Shown here: positions 58,763-64,000 of the stretch, piece by piece
How positions within the stretch are numbered: the stretch's first letter is position 1
Layout of the letters: the number at the start of each line of letters is the position of its first letter
Source: Bacteroides sp.
Lineage (GTDB): Bacteria > Bacteroidota > Bacteroidia > Bacteroidales > P3
Assembly (NCBI GenBank): GCA_023662825.1
Contig: JAMPIH010000011.1
Location: 1 to 64,000 of the forward strand
Length of the DNA stretch: 64,000 nt
Direction of reading: 5' to 3'
The notes under the pieces: generated by a model
Database searches by the model: none
Told to the model about the DNA's origin: nothing
Seen by the model: the letters and a program-made list of their open reading frames with translations, nothing else
Made by a program: the position numbers and the translations under genes

Positions 58763-60079
58763 CTACGGAAGGACGGCCACGCGGAAGCCAATATCTCCAA
58801 CGTCAATGTCCGGTTCGCCCCACCCCCGACTCGACACCCGGTAGAAGTTTGTAACATCATCGTTTATAACACTATAGTCCATCCAAGAACAGCCACGCGC
58901 CACGCGATACTCCCCCTCCTTAGATCCTTGAGGATTATCTATATCATTTTCATCATATTGATCAGCATACCAATCCAAACACCATTCCCATACATTTCCA
59001 CTCATATCATAAATTCCCAACTCGTTGGCTTTCTTTGTCCCCACCGGATGTGTTTCCCCATAGCTATTATCCACATACCATGCAACCTCCCCGATGTCGT
59101 TGCTGCCAGCATACTTGTAATGCTGGCTCTTGTTTCCCCCACGCGCCGCATACTCCCACTGCGCCTCCGTCGGCAACACATACTTCATACCTGTCGCCTC
59201 ACTTAATTTTTTACAGAATTCCTGCGCTTCTTCCCAACTTACCATCTCCACGGGACGATTGTCGCCTTTGAACTCCGAAGGATCCGTTCCCATTACCGCC
59301 TTCCACTGCGTCTGCGTCACCTCATACTTCCCTATATGATACGAATCCAACTTTATTGTCCGCACCGGCTTTTCATCATCCTGTGCATCTTCACCCTGCT
59401 CAGCAGTCGCCCCCATTTCAAAAGTTCCGCCTTCCACATACACCAATTCCATTTCTTCAAAACCCTTGCTCACAACCTTTAACCGCAAATTTTCTTTGTC
59501 GGTCTTGACGATGAGCACCGTTTCCTTATCCGCCTCCAGCAGTTTCTTCTTCATCGTGATGGTTTCGGAAGCACCTGCCGCCAAGCTGCCACTATTCGGA
59601 GTGATTTCCGTAATCCAATCTGCCTCCCATTCCATACGCCATTCACCCGCAATATTGCCTACATTCTTAAGCCTAAAACTGCTCTCCACACCACATCCCA
59701 TTTCTTCAATGGAATCACCCTCCACATCGAGGATCTGGAATTTTACAAACGGCTCTTCCATTTCTATATCCAAAGACAAAGTTTCATCTGCGGTAAGTTG
59801 GATTTCTTCTCTCTTATAATCCACATAACTGTCTTTCTGCGCGTAGAGGGTATAGGCGCCCGCTTTCAGATGGTCGATAATGTAGGAGCCGTCTTCAGCC
59901 GTCTGTACCCGTTTTCCTACGGGTTGCAGTTCTATCATTACGCCAGAGAGCGGTTCGCTCGTTTCCTTATCGGTTACCACACCCTTTATCGTGCTGTTTG
60001 CCTTTTCCTCCTTCTCGCAGCCAGTAAAGATACCCGCCAATAGGCAGAGGCCTGTCATTACGTAAAGTAATTTCTTCAT
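58763..60079 (-). CDS. SUMF1/formylglycine-generating-enzyme-fold lipoprotein
   Basis: From ATG 60079 the 438-residue protein has a lipobox (LLAGIFTGC), a carboxypeptidase-regulatory-like beta domain (about 33-110, IKGVVTDKETSEPLSGVMIE), a second beta domain, possibly BACON-like (about 115-205), and a SUMF domain to the end (VEGGTFEMGATAEQG; PTEAQWEYAARGGN; GIYDMSGNVWEWCLDW; RVARGCSWMD). It is probably anchored in the envelope and may bind ligands rather than act as an enzyme. The open frame runs upstream to 60148, but the lipoprotein signal and promoter favour 60079. Codon use is AT-rich compared with neighbours. Confidence 0.88.
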   Translation of the reverse strand: MKKLLYVMTGLCLLAGIFTGCEKEEKANSTIKGVVTDKETSEPLSGVMIELQPVGKRVQTAEDGSYIIDHLKAGAYTLYAQKDSYVDYKREEIQLTADETLSLDIEMEEPFVKFQILDVEGDSIEEMGCGVESSFRLKNVGNIAGEWRMEWEADWITEITPNSGSLAAGASETITMKKKLLEADKETVLIVKTDKENLRLKVVSKGFEEMELVYVEGGTFEMGATAEQGEDAQDDEKPVRTIKLDSYHIGKYEVTQTQWKAVMGTDPSEFKGDNRPVEMVSWEEAQEFCKKLSEATGMKYVLPTEAQWEYAARGGNKSQHYKYAGSNDIGEVAWYVDNSYGETHPVGTKKANELGIYDMSGNVWEWCLDWYADQYDENDIDNPQGSKEGEYRVARGCSWMDYSVINDDVTNFYRVSSRGWGEPDIDVGDIGFRVAVLP

Positions 60080-60112
60080 TTTTCGTTGTATTGATTTATT
60101 TAAACAAGAGCG

Positions 60113-60143
60113 CAAAAGTAAGGTATTTCTCTCGTTAATACAA
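60113..60143 (-). promoter_or_regulatory. Promoter of the SUMF lipoprotein gene
   Basis: Read leftward, TTG (60141-60143), a 20-bp spacer and TACTTTTG (60113-60120) form a complete Bacteroidota promoter 33 bp before the start. Confidence 0.6.
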
Positions 60144-60165
60144 TACAACTTTCACTATATCAATA

Positions 60166-60267
60166 TTTTATTATTATAACAAAACACAAGTCATGATATG
60201 AAAGACACTTCTTATTTAAGATAGCATAAAATCAGCTCCTCATATCCCGTTTGTTATAATAATAAAA
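60166..60267. repeat. AT-rich long inverted repeat in the hutH/SUMF gap
   Basis: The arms TTTTATTATTATAACAAA-AC (60166-60185) and GTTTGTTATAATAATAAAA (60249-60267) are inverted copies with one gap, around a spacer of about 63 bases. The 320-bp gap 60080-60399 otherwise holds only the SUMF promoter and a hutH terminator. Confidence 0.5.
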
Positions 60268-60345
60268 TCCTCGCGTCTTTACAATATTTTTTCGATTATC
60301 AAACCATATTTTACCGTGTTTCCAAGATTATCGAATCATCCATAC

Positions 60346-60378
60346 AAAAAGGGCGGAACTCCCGAGGAATCCCGCCCT
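60346..60378 (-). terminator. Terminator of the rnhB-hisS-hutH transcript
   Basis: Read leftward, AGGGCGGGATTCC pairs imperfectly with GGAGTTCCGCCCT and is followed by TTTTT, about 20 bp after the hutH stop. Confidence 0.7.
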
Positions 60379-60399
60379 GAAACGAAGTATCAACAACAC

Positions 60400-61896
60400 C
60401 TACTTCATCTCCCACGTCCGCAAAAAGTCCACCGACTTCTGAATGAGGGGGTACATCACCGTGTCGTCTTCGATAAAGGCCACTTCCTTGCGGTAGGCGG
60501 CCAGGAATTTCTCGAGGATGGCCGAGGTCTTTACCGGACGGCGGAACTCGAAGGCCTGAGCCGCGTTGAAAAGTTCAATCGCCAACACACGCTCGGTGTT
60601 GTCCATCACACGGTAGGCCTTGGTGGCCGCGTTAGCCCCCATGCTCACATGGTCTTCCTGTCCCTGCGACGACTCGATCGAATCCACGCTGGCGGGGCAG
60701 CAGAGCTGCTTGTTCTGGCTCACCACCGAAGCCGCGGCGTATTGCGGAATCATAAAGCCGCTGTTAAGACCGGGTTTCTTGACCAGGAAACTGGGCAGAC
60801 CGCGCTTGCCGGCAATCAGCTGATAGGTGCGGCGTTCCGAGATATTGGCCAGTTCGGCCACGGCGATGGCCAGGAAGTCCTGCGTGAGGGCCAAGGGCTG
60901 GCCGTGGAAGTTACCGGCCGAAATCACCAGATCCTTATCGGGAAAAACGGTGGGATTGTCGGTAACGGCATTGATTTCCTCGAAGGTGACGCGGCTCACG
61001 TATTCGATGGCGTCTTTGGAAGCCCCGTGTACCTGCGGGATGCAGCGGAACGAATACGGATCCTGCACGTGTTCCTTCTTGCGGGCAATCATCTTGCTGC
61101 CCTTGAGGTATTTGCGGAAAGCCGCGGCGGTGTCCACCTGCCCCTTGTGGCGGCGTACATCCTGAATCTCGGGATAGAAAGGCTCGATGCGTCCGTCGAA
61201 GGCTTCCAGGGAGAGCGCGCCCACCAGGTCGGCCAGACGGCTCAGACGCCTTGCCTTAAGCACATTGTGCACCGCGAACGAGTTCATGAACTGCGTGCCG
61301 TTCAAGAGCGCCAAGCCTTCCTTGGAGGCCAGTTCGATAGGCTTCCAGCCGTATTTCTTGAGCACACCGGCGGCGGGTTTCTTCTCTCCCTTCACCCAAA
61401 CTTCACCCAGACCGATCAAGGGCAGGCACATGTGCGCCAGGGGAGCCAGGTCGCCCGAGGCACCCAGCGAACCCTGCTGATAGACCACCGGCAGCACATC
61501 GTTGTTAAAGAAGTCGGCCAGACGCTGAATCGTTACCACCTGAACGCCCGAATTGCCGTACGAAAGCGACTTTATCTTCATAAGCAGCATCAGCTTCACC
61601 ACGTCTTCGGGCACGGGCTCGCCCAGGCCGCAGGCATGCGACATCATGAGGTTCTTCTGCAGCTGCGAGAGCTGTTTTTCGGAAATGCTCACGTTACAGA
61701 GCGAACCGAAACCGGTGGTGACCCCGTAGATGGGATCCTTGTGGGTCTTGGTCTTCTTGTCCAGATAGTCGCGGCATTTCTTTACGGCAGACAAAACATC
61801 CTTGGAAAGGCTGATCTGCATCTTGTCGTTGATGATCCGTTCGATTTCGTCGAAACTGAGATCCTTCAGGGTGATCTCGAAAACGTTCTTTTTCAT
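60400..61896 (-). CDS. hutH: Histidine ammonia-lyase
   Basis: HutH deaminates histidine to urocanate. The 498-residue protein has the self-cyclising MIO triad Ala146-Ser147-Gly148 in QGSLGASGDLAPLAHM, GVTTGFGSLCNVSIS near residue 58, and YSFRCIPQVHGASKDAIEYV. Length is typical of HAL. No hutU, hutI or ftcD is beside it; instead it follows hisS by 21 bp in the same direction. A PAL/TAL-like substrate cannot be excluded. Confidence 0.93.
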   Translation of the reverse strand: MKKNVFEITLKDLSFDEIERIINDKMQISLSKDVLSAVKKCRDYLDKKTKTHKDPIYGVTTGFGSLCNVSISEKQLSQLQKNLMMSHACGLGEPVPEDVVKLMLLMKIKSLSYGNSGVQVVTIQRLADFFNNDVLPVVYQQGSLGASGDLAPLAHMCLPLIGLGEVWVKGEKKPAAGVLKKYGWKPIELASKEGLALLNGTQFMNSFAVHNVLKARRLSRLADLVGALSLEAFDGRIEPFYPEIQDVRRHKGQVDTAAAFRKYLKGSKMIARKKEHVQDPYSFRCIPQVHGASKDAIEYVSRVTFEEINAVTDNPTVFPDKDLVISAGNFHGQPLALTQDFLAIAVAELANISERRTYQLIAGKRGLPSFLVKKPGLNSGFMIPQYAAASVVSQNKQLCCPASVDSIESSQGQEDHVSMGANAATKAYRVMDNTERVLAIELFNAAQAFEFRRPVKTSAILEKFLAAYRKEVAFIEDDTVMYPLIQKSVDFLRTWEMK

Positions 61897-61917
61897 ATCG
61901 TCGTTTTTATATTTGCT

Positions 61918-63306
61918 TTATTCTATCGGACTCACGGCCTGCGCCAGTTCCTGAGGGGAAACGGAACGCTGCTGCCCGGTCTTCATGTCCTTCACCACGA
62001 TTTGGCCAGCCTCGTGTTCCTTCTCGCCGATAATGGCCACGAAAGGAATCCTGAGGCTGTCGGCATAGGAGAACTGCTTCTGCAGTTTGGCCGCCGAGGG
62101 ATAGATCTCCACGGCGATGCCCTGCCGCCGCAAGGCCTGCGCCGGAGCAAACGCCCAGGCCTGCTCTTTCTCGCCGAAGTTCACGAACAGCACCTGCGTG
62201 CCGCTCACCAGGCTTTCGGGATAGAGGTTCAGGTCGTTGAGCACGTCGTAGATACGGTCGGCGCCGAAGGAAATGCCCACGCCCGACACACCCTTGAGGC
62301 CGAAAATGCCCGTCAGGTCGTCGTAACGCCCGCCGCCGCAGATGCTGCCCATCTCCACATCCAAGGCCTTCACCTCGAAGATGGCGCCGGTGTAGTAGTT
62401 GAGCCCGCGGGCCAGGGTAAGGTCGAGTTCGCAGGGCACCTCCACGCCCATCTGCGCTATCAGCGAGAACACGGTATCGAGTTCCTCCACGCCCTTCAAT
62501 CCGGTGGGGCTGTCTTTCAAGAAAGCCCGCAAGTCGTTCAGCTTAGCCGCCACATCGCCCTGCAGATGCAATACGGGAAACAGTTTCTCTATGGATTCGG
62601 GGCTGATGCCGCGCGCGCCCAGTTCGTTGCGCACGCCTTCCTCCCCTATCTTGTCCCATTTGTCGATGGCCACGGTGATGTCGGTCATCCTTTCGGGGCA
62701 GCCGATGGTCTCGGCAATCCCGAAAAGCACCTTGCGGTTGTTTATCTTCACCAGCACGCGGATGCCCAGCTTGCCGAACACCTCGGCGATCATCTGCACC
62801 AGTTCGGCCTCGTTGCTCAGCGAATCGGAGCCCACCACGTCGGCGTCGCACTGGTAGAACTCGCGGTAACGCCCCTTTTGCGGACGGTCGGCACGCCACA
62901 CCGGCTGTATCTGGTAGCGCTTGAACGGAAAGCAAAGCTCGCCCTGATGCTGCACCACGAAACGGGCGAAGGGCACGGTAAGGTCGTAGCGCAATCCTTT
63001 CTCGCTTATCTTGGGCAGCAGGGCGCGGCTCATCTTCCCGCTGTCTGCGTTCTCCCGCCAAAAACTTTCCGAATAGGCCCCCGCCTTATCCATGAAGTTG
63101 CCCGAATTGAGGATCTTGAACAGCAGCTTGTCGCCCTCCTCACCATACTTGCCCATCAGGGTGGAGAGGGTTTCCATGGCGGGCGTCTCGATGGGCTGAT
63201 ACCCGTGCAGGCGATAGACCCGGCTTATGGTATCGAAGATATACTGACGCCTGCGCATCTGCAGGGGCGAAAAATCGCGGGTTCCTTTAACCGTGCTTGG
63301 TTTCAT
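61918..63306 (-). CDS. hisS: Histidine-tRNA ligase
   Basis: A class II synthetase of 462 residues: [20 protein letters not shown], motif 2 in [35 protein letters not shown] (the histidine-A motif), [14 protein letters not shown], and a C-terminal anticodon domain. It lies 3 bp after rnhB and 21 bp before hutH. Confidence 0.96.
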   Translation of the reverse strand: MKPSTVKGTRDFSPLQMRRRQYIFDTISRVYRLHGYQPIETPAMETLSTLMGKYGEEGDKLLFKILNSGNFMDKAGAYSESFWRENADSGKMSRALLPKISEKGLRYDLTVPFARFVVQHQGELCFPFKRYQIQPVWRADRPQKGRYREFYQCDADVVGSDSLSNEAELVQMIAEVFGKLGIRVLVKINNRKVLFGIAETIGCPERMTDITVAIDKWDKIGEEGVRNELGARGISPESIEKLFPVLHLQGDVAAKLNDLRAFLKDSPTGLKGVEELDTVFSLIAQMGVEVPCELDLTLARGLNYYTGAIFEVKALDVEMGSICGGGRYDDLTGIFGLKGVSGVGISFGADRIYDVLNDLNLYPESLVSGTQVLFVNFGEKEQAWAFAPAQALRRQGIAVEIYPSAAKLQKQFSYADSLRIPFVAIIGEKEHEAGQIVVKDMKTGQQRSVSPQELAQAVSPIE

Positions 63307-63309
63307 ATC

Positions 63310-63903
63310 CTAAAATAATGTCAGTTCCTGATATAACTTGAACGAACGCCGGTGCCAGGGGCTGGGTCCGTTCCTTAAAATGGCGTCGTAATGCGCCTTG
63401 GTGGGATAGCCCTTGTTCTCATCCCAGCCGTAGAGCGGGCATTCTTGGTGCAGTTCCCGCATAAAGTCGTCGCGGAAGGTCTTGGCCAGAATGGAGGCCG
63501 CCGCAATCGACAGGTATTTCCCGTCGCCCTTTACCACGCAAACGTGGGGCACCTTGCCGTAGGGCTTGAAACGGTTGCCGTCCACGGTAACGAAGGCCGG
63601 CTGCGGGTCCAGGCCTTTCAAGGCCAGGTGCATGGCATGGATGGAGGCGTTCAGGACATTGAGCCTGTCTATCTCCCCGGCATCCACCCGTGCCACGGCA
63701 TACGAGAGGGCGTCGCGCATGATTTCCTCACGCAGGGCGTAGCGGGCTTTCTCGCTCAGTTTCTTGGAATCATCCAGACGCGGATTGCGGTAGTCGGGCG
63801 CAAAGATCACGGCGGCGGCGAACACCGGCCCCGCCAAAGGGCCCCGACCCGCCTCGTCGCAACCGGCCTCCAAGGCTTCCTGGCTGTAACGGGAAAGCAG
63901 CAC
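63310..63903 (-). CDS. rnhB: Ribonuclease HII
   Basis: RNase HII cuts at ribonucleotides embedded in DNA. The 197-residue protein has the DEAGRGPLAGPVFAAAVI signature with catalytic Asp and Glu, DDSKKLSEKARYALREE, and SIAAASILAKTFRDDFMREL. The start codon is GTG at 63903; an MLLSRYSQEALEAGCDEAGR-type beginning matches relatives. It begins 2 bp after the purQ stop. Confidence 0.95.
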   Translation of the reverse strand: MLLSRYSQEALEAGCDEAGRGPLAGPVFAAAVIFAPDYRNPRLDDSKKLSEKARYALREEIMRDALSYAVARVDAGEIDRLNVLNASIHAMHLALKGLDPQPAFVTVDGNRFKPYGKVPHVCVVKGDGKYLSIAAASILAKTFRDDFMRELHQECPLYGWDENKGYPTKAHYDAILRNGPSPWHRRSFKLYQELTLF

Positions 63904-63905
63904 GG

Positions 63906-64000
63906 CTATTTCTTGATCCGTTCGATCAGGCTTTCGAACAGGATACGCCCGTCCGTATTGCCCAACACTTCCTCGGCGCAGCGTTCCGGATGCGGCATCA
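63906..64000 (-). CDS. purQ: Phosphoribosylformylglycinamidine synthase subunit PurQ, C-terminal end (partial)
   Basis: Only the last 30 codons are in the window: MPHPERCAEEVLGNTDGRIL and a short Lys-rich end. The HPE of MPHPER supplies the His and Glu of the glutaminase triad in PurQ, and TDGRILFESL is the usual tail. The rest lies beyond the right edge. It is immediately upstream of rnhB. Confidence 0.75.
   Translation of the reverse strand, partial: MPHPERCAEEVLGNTDGRILFESLIERIKK

Noticed and set aside
60316-63318. A 1000-codon rightward open frame across hutH and hisS
   Set aside because: It lies exactly antisense to two well-identified genes; long antisense frames follow from their codon bias, and the translation is His/Val/Leu/Gly-rich without motifs.
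1-64000. tRNA and rRNA genes
   Set aside because: The intergenic gaps were read for TψC-type GGTTCGAATCC segments and cloverleaf arms; none was found.

Overview
The window is a piece of a Bacteroidota chromosome, most likely order Bacteroidales. Three things point there. Many genes carry the Bacteroidota -7 promoter element TAnnTTTG a short way upstream. Two exported proteins end in type IX secretion (T9SS) sorting domains. Several genes or gene orders are typical of the phylum: DUF3276, parA-parB-DUF5683-dapB, an ExbB/ExbD operon, a long NusB and paired outer-membrane barrels. The genus cannot be fixed from sequence alone. Core genes look GC-rich; several accessory genes (Fic, the HEAT-like protein, two AAA/DUF4143 ATPases, the toxin-antitoxin pair, the SUMF lipoprotein) look more AT-rich.

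Layout. 1-1.6 kb: an orphan coding remnant and a Fic protein whose N-terminus is out of frame. 1.6-6.4 kb: mgsA, ispD, and a leftward VOC/SDR/CCA-enzyme operon. 6.5-8.8 kb: two exported proteins, one T9SS cargo. 9-14.5 kb: prfA, pyrF, a secreted unknown, gpmA, aspS. 14.5-18 kb: secreted endonuclease I, then an ExbB/ExbD energy-transduction operon. 18-20 kb: rpmB and purE. 19.4-29.3 kb: two outer-membrane-type proteins, a complete RND tripartite efflux operon and a secreted unknown. 29.4-31.1 kb: an AAA/DUF4143 ATPase with a 33-bp tandem repeat at its promoter. 31.1-37.4 kb: ridA, a MeaB GTPase fused to an RNase H domain, and a glycogen synthase/phosphorylase fusion. 37.5-44 kb: DUF3276, parA, parB, DUF5683, dapB and a GH3/beta-lactamase-fold fusion. 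44-46.3 kb: a second DUF4143 ATPase and an SDR. 46.7-52 kb: pdxS, pdxT, nusB, yajC, coaE, converging on tsaB-anmK. 52-58.6 kb: a toxin-first toxin-antitoxin pair, then a small membrane protein, mutL, rhomboid protease and gcvP. 58.7-64 kb: leftward SUMF lipoprotein, hutH, hisS, rnhB and the 3' end of purQ.

Most of this is housekeeping: translation, vitamin B6 synthesis, isoprenoid, purine and pyrimidine synthesis, glycogen turnover and cell-wall recycling. I did not find a clear multi-gene defence or secretion system. The most unusual items are the single-chain MeaB-RNase H fusion; a repeated promoter-associated hairpin element shared by prfA and ridA; the 33-bp palindromic tandem repeat upstream of the first DUF4143 ATPase; a Cys/His-rich insert in GcvP; and the one-base frameshift at the start of the Fic gene. 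No tRNA, rRNA, CRISPR array or intact insertion sequence was recognised.
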